Positions 41,842-49,601 of a stretch of DNA of 49,601 nucleotides are shown here, piece after piece. The position numbers and the translations under genes are program-made. Below the pieces are notes generated by a model. That model worked only from the letters and a program-made list of their open reading frames with translations. It searched no databases and was not told the DNA's origin. Origin of the DNA: Reyranella sp. (GTDB lineage: Bacteria > Pseudomonadota > Alphaproteobacteria > Reyranellales > Reyranellaceae); contig NZ_JAFKJN010000042.1 of assembly GCF_017305915.1 (NCBI RefSeq), positions 1 to 49,601 of the forward strand. Direction: 5' to 3'. The first letter of the stretch is position 1, and every line of letters begins with the position of its first letter.

Positions 41842-43034
41842 TGCCGCGACTGACGCCGACCCTGCTCGGCCTGCTGGCGCTGCTGTCGGCCTTCACGCCG
41901 CTCAGCATCGACATGTACCTGCCGGCGCTGCCGGTGATCGCGACCGAGCTCAGGGCCAGCGCCGGCGACATCCAGCTCACGCTGTCGGCCTTCCTGCTCG
42001 CCTTCGGCTTCGGCCAGATCTTCTACGGGCCGTCGGGCGACCGCTTCGGCCGCCGCCCGGTGATCCTCACCGGGCTCGCGAGCTACATCCTCGCCAGCAT
42101 CGGCTGCGCCTTCGCCGCCGAAGCGGGCCACCTCGTGGCGCTGCGCCTGCTGCAGGGGCTGGCGGCGTGCGGCGGCGTGGTGCTGGCCCGCACCATGGTC
42201 CGCGATCTGGCCGAGAAGGACCAGGCGGCGCGGGCGATGTCGCTGATGCACGCCTGCAGCTCGATCGCGCCGATGCTGGCGCCGCTGATCGGCGGCCAGG
42301 TGCTGTGGTTCTTCGGCTGGCGCGCGATCTTCTGGGTGCTGGCGGGTATCGGCGTCATCGCCTGGACGCTGGCGTATATCCGCCTGCCCGAAACCCTGCG
42401 GCCGGAGTATCGCCAGCCGCTGCATCTCGGCGCGGTGCTGAAGCGCTACGGCGAGCTGGTGCGGCATCGCGCCTTCATGGGCTACGCACTGACCGGCGGC
42501 TTCCAGTTCGCCGCGCTATTCTCCTTCCTGTCGGGCTCGCCGTTCGTGTTCATCGAGCGCTACGGCATCGCGCCGCGCCTCTACGGCGTGATCTTCGCCG
42601 TCCAGGTGGTGTTCCTGACGGCCGGCAGCCTGGCCAACGCGCGCTTCGTGCCGAGGGTCGGCGCCGACCGCATGCTGCGTCGGGCCGTCATCGTGCCGGC
42701 CCTCGCCGGGCCGGCGATGCTGGTGATGGGCCTGATCGAGGCGCGCACCGGCGCGATCGGCCTGTGGCCGTTCCTGCCGCTGTTCGTGCTGCAGATCGCC
42801 GCCAACAGCTTCGTCGGCGCCAACGCCATGGCGCTGGCGCTGCAGCGCTACCCGCACATGGCGGGCACCGCCTCGTCGCTGATGGGGGTGATGCAGTTCG
42901 GCCTGGGCGCGCTGTTCGGCACGATCGTCGGTCAGGCCTTCGCCGGCAGTACCGTGCCCATGACGACGGCGATGGGTGTGGCCGGTTTGCTCTGCTTCAT
43001 GAGCAACCGCCTGCTGGTCGGCCGCAGCGGCTAG
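41841..43034 (+). CDS. Bcr/CflA-family MFS drug exporter 2
   Basis: The 397-residue paralogue shares long identical blocks with the upstream gene (FGQIFYGP, GDRFGRRPVIL, FAAEAGHLV, YPHMAGTASSLMGVMQFGLG). Its ATG overlaps the previous stop (TGATG). The pair is a tandem duplication; the differences are mainly in the first helix region and the central loop, which could alter substrate range. Confidence 0.92.
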   Translation: MPRLTPTLLGLLALLSAFTPLSIDMYLPALPVIATELRASAGDIQLTLSAFLLAFGFGQIFYGPSGDRFGRRPVILTGLASYILASIGCAFAAEAGHLVALRLLQGLAACGGVVLARTMVRDLAEKDQAARAMSLMHACSSIAPMLAPLIGGQVLWFFGWRAIFWVLAGIGVIAWTLAYIRLPETLRPEYRQPLHLGAVLKRYGELVRHRAFMGYALTGGFQFAALFSFLSGSPFVFIERYGIAPRLYGVIFAVQVVFLTAGSLANARFVPRVGADRMLRRAVIVPALAGPAMLVMGLIEARTGAIGLWPFLPLFVLQIAANSFVGANAMALALQRYPHMAGTASSLMGVMQFGLGALFGTIVGQAFAGSTVPMTTAMGVAGLLCFMSNRLLVGRSG

Positions 43035-43792
43035 TGGCGGTCCGCGCGCAGGCCGGCAACGAGGTCCTCCACCGGCCTCTCATCGCTGTCGTCGACGCCG
43101 AGAATAGGTCCTGGCCGCATCCTCGAAGTAGTAGGCGTGCTCGTCGCCGGCCAGCTCGGCGAGCAGCAGCGGCACGGCCCGCCGGTCGCCGCGCCATGTA
43201 AGACCATGCAGCGCCTCGCCCCGCGTCATGGCATCGTTGTCCGACATCGCACGCTTGAGCAGCGCCGCGCGGATTTCGGGGGTGTCGAAGAGGGTTGCCG
43301 CGCCGAGCGTCGTCGTCGCCCAATCGCGCGCTCCGTCATGGGGATCATCCATCAGCCGAAGCAGCACTGGAACCGCCTCCGGAAGCGTCGTGCCCAGCAG
43401 TGAAAAGGCCACGCCCTTGCGGATCGTCGGTTCCGGATGGGTTTCGAACGGCAGCAGATGCGGATCGCAACGGTGATTGCCGAGATGGCCGAGGCCATAG
43501 AGGGCAGTGATCAGCACGTCTTCGTCGGAATCGTGCAGCAGGGCGATCAGGGCGTCGCAGCATTCCTCCGGGAAGGTCCCTCGGGCGTGCCGGGCTGGCC
43601 CAGGACGCAGGCGGCAACCGATCGCCATCCAGAATCGAGTGAGCCGCAGAGGGTCAGGGCCGTGCCCAGCACCTCGCGCGTGCCGCGGCCTTGCAACTCG
43701 ACGGTCGCCGGGCAGGGGCTATCGAAATCGTCGTCCTGCAGCTCGGTGAAGGCCGCCGCCAAGAGCGCCGAGATCGACCAGGTCTCGTGCAT
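43031..43792 (-). pseudogene. HEAT-repeat protein gene with two frameshifts
   Basis: Three frames must be joined to read one protein. Frame 1 runs from ATG 43792 (MHETWSISALLAAAFTEL) to about 43580, frame 2 continues TFPEECCDALIALLHDSDED through HEAT-type helix pairs (VLITALYGLGHLGNH, RGEALHGLTWRGDRRAVPLL) to EDAARTYS, and frame 3 from about 43103 would read LGVDDSDERPVEDLVAGL to a stop at 43031. The first shift behaves as a missing base near 43577-43583, the second as an extra base near 43099-43107. Either the gene is decayed or two sequencing errors are present. Confidence 0.7.
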
Positions 43793-43795
43793 GGC

Positions 43796-44845
43796 TCACC
43801 GCCTGAGGTCGATCACCAGCAGGTCGCCGTTGTCGTTGCCGGCGGCGAGAGCGAAGCCGTCGGGCGACCAGGCGAGGCAGCTCACCGCCGCGCCGTCGGC
43901 CATCTTCAGCACCGCCGAGCGGCGGGTCTTGATGTCGCCGAGCTGCAGCTCGCCCGAATCGTAGCCGCCGACCACGAATTCCGCCGCGGGGTGCGCGGCG
44001 ACCACGGTGATCAGGCCGGCGCCCTCGTCGCCGAACTGCAGCGGCGGCTTGCCTTCGGGGCCCTTGCCGGCGAACGGCCAGGCAGTGAAGACCGGCTGCG
44101 CCGAGGTGTAGAGCCAGCGCGCATCGGCCGACCACGACAGCGACTTCACCTTGGCGGGATAGCCCTGCATGCGCATGTCGCTCGACTGGGCGACGCGCCA
44201 GACATGGATGTCGTTCTCCTGCGTGCCGGTGGCGATGAACTTGCCGTCGGTGCTCCACTTCAGCGCGACATGGCTGCCCTGCCAGCCGAGCTTGCGCGGC
44301 GGCAGGGTCACCTGGCCGATGCTCCACACGGTGATGCCGCCGTAATGCGCGGCGGCGATGCGGCTGCCGTCCTTGCTGAAGTCGATCGCCGCGACCGTGC
44401 TCGGGTGCGGCCCGAACTCGCGGACCTCGCCCGCCTTGTCGACCACCACCGCCATCTTGCCGACCGAGGCCGCGAAGGTGCCGTTGCTGCGATGGGCGGC
44501 GAGCTTGTCGATCCACTTGCCCTTCTGGTTGACGATCTCGGTGGTGCCGCCGTCGGGCGCGATGCGCAGCAGGCGGCCGTCGTCGCCGCCGCTCAGGAAG
44601 CCGTCGCCCATCGGATCGGCGATCAGCGACAGCACCGCGCCTTTGTGGGCAGATTCCGGCGCCGCGCCGGCGACTTCCGTCACGTCTGCCGGCAACAGGC
44701 GCACGCGGCCGTCGCCCAATGCGAAGGCGACCGTCTTGCCGTCACGGCTGAAGGCGCAGGCGGCAGCCGGTGCGTCGGCCGCGACCGCGCGGGAGGACGG
44801 CAGCCGCGACCGCCACTCCGGATTGCCGAGATCGATCTTGCTCAC
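43796..44845 (-). CDS. WD40-repeat beta-propeller protein
   Basis: About 349 residues forming WD40-like blades: ACAFSRDGKTVAFALGDGRVRLL, DFSKDGSRIAAAHYGGITVW, KWSTDGKFIATGTQENDIHVW and AWSPDGFALAAGNDNGDLLV. There is no signal peptide, so it is cytoplasmic. The GTG start (44845) overlaps the CobW stop (GTGA), coupling the two. A propeller next to a metallochaperone GTPase suggests a delivery target or scaffold; this is inference. Confidence 0.85.
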   Translation of the reverse strand: MSKIDLGNPEWRSRLPSSRAVAADAPAAACAFSRDGKTVAFALGDGRVRLLPADVTEVAGAAPESAHKGAVLSLIADPMGDGFLSGGDDGRLLRIAPDGGTTEIVNQKGKWIDKLAAHRSNGTFAASVGKMAVVVDKAGEVREFGPHPSTVAAIDFSKDGSRIAAAHYGGITVWSIGQVTLPPRKLGWQGSHVALKWSTDGKFIATGTQENDIHVWRVAQSSDMRMQGYPAKVKSLSWSADARWLYTSAQPVFTAWPFAGKGPEGKPPLQFGDEGAGLITVVAAHPAAEFVVGGYDSGELQLGDIKTRRSAVLKMADGAAVSCLAWSPDGFALAAGNDNGDLLVIDLRR

Positions 44846-45819
44846 TTCAGGCAGTCTTCGAAGCCGCGCTTCAGGTTCTCGGCGTCGAGGCTGCGGCCGA
44901 TGAAAACGAGCTTGCTCGAGCGCTTCTCGCCCTCCTTCCACGGCGTGCCCCAGTCGGCGTCCATCATCATGTGCACGCCCTGGAAGACGTAGCGGCGGGG
45001 CGCGCCGTCGATCGCCAGGATGCCCTTGCTGCGCAGGATGTCCTGGCCCCTGAGCTGCAGCAGCGCGCCCATCCACTTCTGGAACTTGTCGGGATCGACC
45101 GGCCGGTCGCTGCTGAAGCTGAGGCTCGCCACCTCGTCGCCATGGTCGTGGTCGTGGCCGTGATGCAGGAAGTCGGGCTCGAACTCGAGAATGCGCTTCA
45201 GATCGAACGCGCCCTTGTCGAGGATGGCGTCGAGCTCGATCTTGCTCTTCTGGGTGCGATGGATGCGGGCGTAGCGGTTGATCGACGTGATCTTGGCCTC
45301 GACCTTCGCGAGGTCGTCCTCGCTCACCAGGTCGGTCTTGTTGAGCAGGATCACATCGGCGAAGGCGACCTGCTCCTCCGCCTCGTCGCCCTGCTCGAGC
45401 TGGCCGAGGAAATGCTTGGCGTCGACCACCGTCACGATGGCATCGAGCCGGGTCCGCGCCTTGACGTCGTCGTCGGTGAAGAAGGTCTGCGCCACCGGGC
45501 CGGGATCGGCGAGGCCGGTGGTCTCGACCAGGATGCCGTCGAACTTGTCCTTGCGCTTCATCAGGCCTTCGATGATGCGGATCAGGTCGCCGCGCACGGT
45601 GCAGCAGATGCAGCCGTTGTTCATCTCGAAGACTTCCTCGTCGGCGTTCACCACGAGGTCGTTGTCGACGCCGAGCTCGCCGAACTCGTTGACGATCACG
45701 GCGTACTTCTTGCCGTGCTGCTCGCTCAGAATCCGGTTGAGCAGCGTGGTCTTTCCGGCACCGAGATAGCCGGTGAGCACGGTGACGGGAACTTGGGCCG
45801 GTGCAGCGGAAGGGGCCAT
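44842..45819 (-). CDS. CobW/COG0523 metallochaperone GTPase
   Basis: The 325-residue G3E GTPase has Walker A GYLGAGKTTLLN, the metal-binding CxCC motif (NNGCICCTVRGDL), a Walker B-like ETTGLADP, NKTDL for guanine and a His-rich loop HHGHDHDHGDE. Such proteins insert zinc or cobalt into client enzymes; the CxCC and His cluster favour zinc. The C-terminal CobW_C domain (about 240-325) is complete. Confidence 0.95.
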   Translation of the reverse strand: MAPSAAPAQVPVTVLTGYLGAGKTTLLNRILSEQHGKKYAVIVNEFGELGVDNDLVVNADEEVFEMNNGCICCTVRGDLIRIIEGLMKRKDKFDGILVETTGLADPGPVAQTFFTDDDVKARTRLDAIVTVVDAKHFLGQLEQGDEAEEQVAFADVILLNKTDLVSEDDLAKVEAKITSINRYARIHRTQKSKIELDAILDKGAFDLKRILEFEPDFLHHGHDHDHGDEVASLSFSSDRPVDPDKFQKWMGALLQLRGQDILRSKGILAIDGAPRRYVFQGVHMMMDADWGTPWKEGEKRSSKLVFIGRSLDAENLKRGFEDCLK

Positions 45820-45933
45820 GGGAATCCTCGAAATTTGGCCCTTGAGATAGGGGCTTCGCCGGGGGCGCGCAACTCCGAGCTTCCTTCGGCCGCGGCCGAA
45901 CAGTCCCGGGGCCGGTCCGTGCTAGCAGGGCCG

Positions 45934-47148
45934 ATGTCCCGGCTCTTCTACGGCTGGCGCATCGTCGGCGTGTGCCTGATCGCCGCCGTATTCGCCAATG
46001 CGCTCGGCCTGTTCGGTGCCGGCGTCTATCTGCATGCGCTGGTCGAATCGCGCGGCTGGCCGACCGGCCTGGTCTCGGGCGCGATCACGGTGTTCTACGT
46101 CACCAGCGCGCTGCTGCTGATCCCGGTCGGCAGCGTGATCGGTCGCGCCGGCCCGCGGCCGATCTTCACGCTGGGCGGAACGGCGCTCGCGCTGGGCGTC
46201 GCCGCGATCGGCCACGTGACGGCGCCCTGGCAGGCCTATGCGGTGTTCCTGGTGATGGGCATCGGCTGGGCCTGCCTGTCGACGACGGCGGTGGCGACCA
46301 CGCTCGCGCCGTGGTTCGAGCGCTTCCAGGGCCGCGCCGTGTCGATCGCGTCGCTGGGCGCCAGCGTCGGCGGCATGGCGGGCACGCCGGTCTTGCTGTT
46401 CGGCATCGACCGTGCGGGCTTCCCGGCAACCACAGCGGTCGCCGCCATCGCATCGTTCGTCGTGCTGGTGCCGCTTGCGCTGTTCGTGATGAAGCGTCGG
46501 CCGCAGGATCTCGGCCTGTTCCCCGACGGTGCCGCGGCCGCACGCGTGGCGACGACCGGCGCGGCGCCGCTGTGGAATCGGCGCGACGCGCTGCGCACCG
46601 CCGCGCTGCGCAGTGTCACCCTGGGCTTCGGCATCGGCATGATGGTGCAGGTGGGCTTCGTCACGCATCAGGTGACCCTGCTGTCGCCGATGCTCGGGGC
46701 GGGCAGCACGTCGGCCACCGTCGCGGCGACGGCGATCACGGCGCTGTGCAGCCGCTTGATGCTGGCGCGCTTCGCCGACCAGATCAGCGCACGCCTCACC
46801 GCCTCGGTCATGATGGTGATTGCCGCCGGATCGCTGGCGATGCAGGCCTTGGTTCCGGGACCGGCGGTGCTGGTGGCCGGCAGCGTGCTGATGGGCCTGA
46901 CCATCGGCAACATCACGACGCTGTCGCCGATCATCGTGCGCCGCGAATTCGGCGCGGCGTCCTTCGGCGCGGTCTACGGCATCGCCTCCTGCATCATCCA
47001 GCTCGCGACCGGCCTCGGCCCGAGCTTCTACGGCCTGCTGCACGACGCCTTCGCCGGCTATCGCGTGCCGCTGCTGCTGGCCGCGGCGGTCGATCTCATC
47101 GCGGCTGCAGTGGTCGTGACCGGTGGAGGCAAGACCGTGCGTCGATGA
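45934..47148 (+). CDS. MFS transporter
   Basis: The 404-residue protein has 12 transmembrane helices and the monocarboxylate/nitrate-like N-terminus YGWRIVGVCLIAAVFANALGLFGAGVY common in MFS group MCT-like carriers, with a WFERFQGRAVSIASLGASVGG helix and MKRRPQDLGLFPDG in the central loop. Cargo is not assignable. It starts 114 bp from the divergent cobW gene. Confidence 0.87.
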   Translation: MSRLFYGWRIVGVCLIAAVFANALGLFGAGVYLHALVESRGWPTGLVSGAITVFYVTSALLLIPVGSVIGRAGPRPIFTLGGTALALGVAAIGHVTAPWQAYAVFLVMGIGWACLSTTAVATTLAPWFERFQGRAVSIASLGASVGGMAGTPVLLFGIDRAGFPATTAVAAIASFVVLVPLALFVMKRRPQDLGLFPDGAAAARVATTGAAPLWNRRDALRTAALRSVTLGFGIGMMVQVGFVTHQVTLLSPMLGAGSTSATVAATAITALCSRLMLARFADQISARLTASVMMVIAAGSLAMQALVPGPAVLVAGSVLMGLTIGNITTLSPIIVRREFGAASFGAVYGIASCIIQLATGLGPSFYGLLHDAFAGYRVPLLLAAAVDLIAAAVVVTGGGKTVRR

Positions 47149-47216
47149 CGGCCGAAGCGCGTGTGCATCCTTGGCCGGGGCGCTACCATGAAGCCGCTTC
47201 AGGGAGGAGGCGGCAC

Positions 47217-48023
47217 ATGATCCGGCGCGTTTTCGCGACCCTTGTGGCGTGTGTGATGGCGTACCTGGCTCTTTCGGCAAGCGCGCTGGCACAGGACAAG
47301 CTTGGCGTCATCATCCTGCATGGCAAGCAAGGCACGCCGACCGGCAACCAGGGCCTGAGCGTGATCGCCTCGAACCTGCAGGCGGCGGGGCACAAGGTGG
47401 TCCAGCCGGCGGCGCCGTGGGGCCGCGGTGCCTGGGAGACCATCAACGTCACGGTCGAGGAGGCGCTGACCCAACTCGACGGCTACGCCGCGCAACTGCG
47501 CGCGCAGGGCGCGACGCGCATCGTCGTGATCGGCCACAGCCTCGGCGCCTGCGTCGGCCTCGCCTATGCCGTCGAGCGCGGCAATCTCGCGGGTCTGGTG
47601 ATGCTCGCGCCGGGTCACAATCCGGCCGGCCGCTATCGTAGCAACGACAAGGCGCGCAAGGACATCGACCACGCCCGCGCGCTGGTCGAGCAGGGCAAGG
47701 GCAAGGAGACGATGACCGGCAGCGACGCCAACCAGGGTTCGAACATCACCATGTCGGTGCGCGCGGCGGTCTATTACTCGTGGCAGAACCCGGCCGGCCT
47801 CGCCTCGATGCCCCATGAAGCGCCGCGTCTGCCCGCCTCGACGCCGCTGCTGATGGTGGTCGGCGAGAAGGACCCGATGCACGACCGCGCCGAAGGGCCG
47901 ATCTACAAGCCTGCCGCCAAGAACCCGTACAGCCGGTACGTGACCAACGGCGCCAGCCACTTCGAGACGCCGATGGCCGCTGCGAAGGTGACGACCGACT
48001 GGGTGCTTGGACTTCCGCGGTAG
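47217..48023 (+). CDS. exported alpha/beta hydrolase
   Basis: The 268-residue protein begins with a signal peptide (about 24 residues, cut after SALAQ) and has the hydrolase strand GVIILHGKQG, the nucleophile elbow GHSLGACVGLA, LMVVGEKDPMHD supplying the acid, and a late His in VTNGASHFETPM. A serine esterase or DUF3530-like hydrolase in the periplasm. GGGAGGAGG lies before the ATG at 47217. Confidence 0.85.
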   Translation: MIRRVFATLVACVMAYLALSASALAQDKLGVIILHGKQGTPTGNQGLSVIASNLQAAGHKVVQPAAPWGRGAWETINVTVEEALTQLDGYAAQLRAQGATRIVVIGHSLGACVGLAYAVERGNLAGLVMLAPGHNPAGRYRSNDKARKDIDHARALVEQGKGKETMTGSDANQGSNITMSVRAAVYYSWQNPAGLASMPHEAPRLPASTPLLMVVGEKDPMHDRAEGPIYKPAAKNPYSRYVTNGASHFETPMAAAKVTTDWVLGLPR

Positions 48024-48042
48024 ATTCATCGGCCCTAAGAGA

Positions 48043-49329
48043 TTACGGCCGCTCGCCGCGGATCAGCTTCGGGAGATCGCCGGACAGGCCCATGGCGTGG
48101 CGGGCGAAGAAGCGGCGCAGCGGCGGCACGCGGTGCACGGCGGCGAGGCCGATGTCGCGCACCAGCCTGAGCGGCTTGATGTCGTTGGAGAACAGCCGGT
48201 TCAGGATGTCGGTCGCGGCGACCATCGTGAGGTTGTCGGTGCGCCGCCAGCTTGCATAGCGCTCGAGCGTGTCCGATGCCCCGATGTCGAGACCGAGCCG
48301 CTTGGCATCGACCAGCACCTCGACCAATGCGGCGACGTCGCGGACGCCGAGATTGTAGCCCTGGCCCGCGATCGGATGGATGCCGTGCGCGGCGTCGCCG
48401 ACCAGCACCATGCGCTCGTCGACGTAGCGCTCGGCATGGACCAGGCCCAGCGGGAACCACCAGCGCGGGCCGACCGGCTCGACGGGACCGAGATGGTCGC
48501 CGAAGCGGCGCGCGAACTCGGCCTGGAAGCGCGGCGCGTCGAGCTCGAGCAGGCGCTTGGCGATGCTCGCCTTCTCCGTCCAGACGATCGAGGAGCGATG
48601 CTCGCCCCCTTTCCCGTCACTTGGCTCGCTGTCGGTCATCGGCAGGATGGCGAACGGCCCGCCGGGCAGGAACTTCTCCTGCGCCACGCCGCGATGCGGC
48701 TGCTCATGGCGTGCCACCAGCACGATCGCGATCTGATCGTACGACCAGGCGCGCGCGCCGATGCCCGCATCCTCGCGCATGGTGCCGAAGCGGCCCTCGG
48801 CCGAGGCGACGAGACGCGCCGCGATGCTGCGGCCGCTCTTCAGCGCGATCATGACCTTGTCGGGGCTGCGCGCCGTGTCGAGTGCCTCGTCGGGCGCCAC
48901 CAGCTCGACCTTGGGGCAGGCCTGCAAGCGGCGCAGCAGCGCGGCACGCAGGAAGCGGTTCTCGACGATCCAGCCCATCGGCGCGGCATCGTGCTCGTCT
49001 TCGGCCGCTTCGCGATGGTCGAAGTGCAGGAAGAGCGGGCTGGCGCGGCCGTCGTGGCCGGCGTCGGAGATGCGGATGTCGAGGATCGGCTCGGCGCGGC
49101 TCGCGAGGTCGCCCCACACGCCCAGCGCCTTGAACAGCTTCTGGCTGGTGTTGGCGATCGCGGTGGTGCGGCCGTCGAAGCCCGCCTCGGTCAGCGATTG
49201 CAGCGGCACCCGGTCGACCAGCGCCGTGTGCAGGCCCGACTCGCCCGCGGCCAGCGCCAGCAGGCTGCCGTTCAAGCCGGCACCGATGACGGCGATGTCG
49301 AAGCGCTGGCTGTCGGACCCGGGCGACAT
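48043..49329 (-). CDS. UbiH/UbiF-family FAD monooxygenase
   Basis: About 428 residues with the FAD dinucleotide loop IAVIGAGLNGSLLALAAG, the UbiH block DGRTTAIANTS, and the C-terminal FAD motif MVLVGDAAHGIHPIAGQGYNLGVRD. These flavoproteins hydroxylate the ubiquinone ring. The ATG at 49329 begins MSPGSDSQ; upstream frame is not conserved. It converges on the hydrolase gene. Confidence 0.93.
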   Translation of the reverse strand: MSPGSDSQRFDIAVIGAGLNGSLLALAAGESGLHTALVDRVPLQSLTEAGFDGRTTAIANTSQKLFKALGVWGDLASRAEPILDIRISDAGHDGRASPLFLHFDHREAAEDEHDAAPMGWIVENRFLRAALLRRLQACPKVELVAPDEALDTARSPDKVMIALKSGRSIAARLVASAEGRFGTMREDAGIGARAWSYDQIAIVLVARHEQPHRGVAQEKFLPGGPFAILPMTDSEPSDGKGGEHRSSIVWTEKASIAKRLLELDAPRFQAEFARRFGDHLGPVEPVGPRWWFPLGLVHAERYVDERMVLVGDAAHGIHPIAGQGYNLGVRDVAALVEVLVDAKRLGLDIGASDTLERYASWRRTDNLTMVAATDILNRLFSNDIKPLRLVRDIGLAAVHRVPPLRRFFARHAMGLSGDLPKLIRGERP

Positions 49330-49391
49330 GCGCCCTACATGGCAGCCGAAGGGCCGGGCGGCAAGTGAGCCGCCCGGCCCTCCAAGAAGTC

Positions 49392-49601
49392 CTAGAACGT
49401 CTTGCTGACGGAGAAGACGACGCGGTCCTCGCAGTTGAGGGTATTGAGGCAGCCGGCCTGGTCGATGTTGGTGCCGATATAGGCCAGCGTCAGGTCGACG
49501 CCGTAGACGGTGACGGTTGCGCCGAGCTGCCAGTCCCAATAGTCGTTGTTGGGGATGCCGTAGTTGACGTTGCGCTCGACATACTGGCTGCCGATGGTGC
49601 C
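49392..49601 (-). CDS. 3' end of a TorF-type putative outer-membrane protein (partial)
   Basis: Reading from the window edge down to a stop at 49392 gives 69 residues with alternating aromatic and polar strands: NDYWDWQLGATVTVYGVDLTLAYIGT, then two cysteines (AGCLNTLNC) and a final VVFSVSKTF ending in Phe. The last part and the C-terminal Phe are characteristic of TorF-family putative porins of proteobacteria. The 5' part lies outside the window; no start is visible. Confidence 0.75.
   Translation of the reverse strand, partial: GTIGSQYVERNVNYGIPNNDYWDWQLGATVTVYGVDLTLAYIGTNIDQAGCLNTLNCEDRVVFSVSKTF

Overview
The window reads as a dense stretch of ordinary chromosome from a high-GC Gram-negative bacterium, most likely an alphaproteobacterium. 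The case for this is the phoR-pstSCAB-phoU-phoB order, a DUF2585 membrane protein, a TorF-type outer-membrane protein, a CobW GTPase paired with a WD40 protein, a prolyl-tRNA deacylase of the ProX type, and codon use dominated by GC-ending codons throughout. I see no transposase, phage gene or CRISPR array. Genus-level assignment is not possible from the sequence alone.

Layout. 1-386 is gene-free and carries the first copy of a dispersed intergenic repeat. 387-2627 is a divergent pair: a flavin/2Fe-2S reductase and a ferritin-like diiron protein, with an inverted-repeat operator candidate between them. 2634-4042 (minus) holds a secreted protein, a Cys/His (transglutaminase-like?) protein and tRNA-Ala(CGC). 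4142-6941 is a plus-strand run: RidA, two small membrane proteins of one family (the second fused to an FHA domain), YggT, DUF167 and FolD. It ends in a 67-nt cloverleaf palindrome. 7010-8956 (minus) has a zinc-type binding protein behind a Zur-like box, an AHSA1-domain protein behind an ArsR-like palindrome, and ProX. 8979-13369 (plus) has RfbA, tRNA-Gly, HisC, a polytopic membrane protein and a Rossmann-fold dehydrogenase. 13373-16312 (minus) has a LysE exporter, a thiolase and a TauD/TfdA dioxygenase. A D-2-hydroxyacid dehydrogenase follows.

17450-19553 is a self-contained ECF42-type sigma-factor module: two YCII/DGPF proteins and the sigma factor, with the same -35/-10 motif (TGTCGA-N17-CGTC) in front of both YCII genes. 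After the second repeat copy come a methyltransferase, a TrmH-like RNA methyltransferase, DUF2585, RlmN, a VapBC pair and another methyltransferase.

25421-29813 is the most unusual operon. ArgG is followed by a short Lgt-like diacylglyceryl transferase homologue, a radical SAM enzyme whose cysteine layout resembles archaeal tetraether synthase (Tes), a small membrane protein and a rhomboid protease. I infer a lipid or lipoprotein-modifying system. 29817-36875 is the phosphate regulon, with a Pho box before pstS and the third repeat copy between phoR and pstS.

36876-40578 (minus) encodes ThiF/MoeB, DsrE, a PfkB kinase and an AmpG-like permease in one overlapping run. 40612-43034 is a tandem pair of near-duplicate Bcr/CflA exporters. 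Next come a twice-frameshifted HEAT-repeat gene, a WD40 gene translationally coupled to a CobW GTPase, an MFS transporter, an alpha/beta hydrolase, a UbiH-type monooxygenase and the 3' end of a TorF-like outer-membrane protein running off the window.
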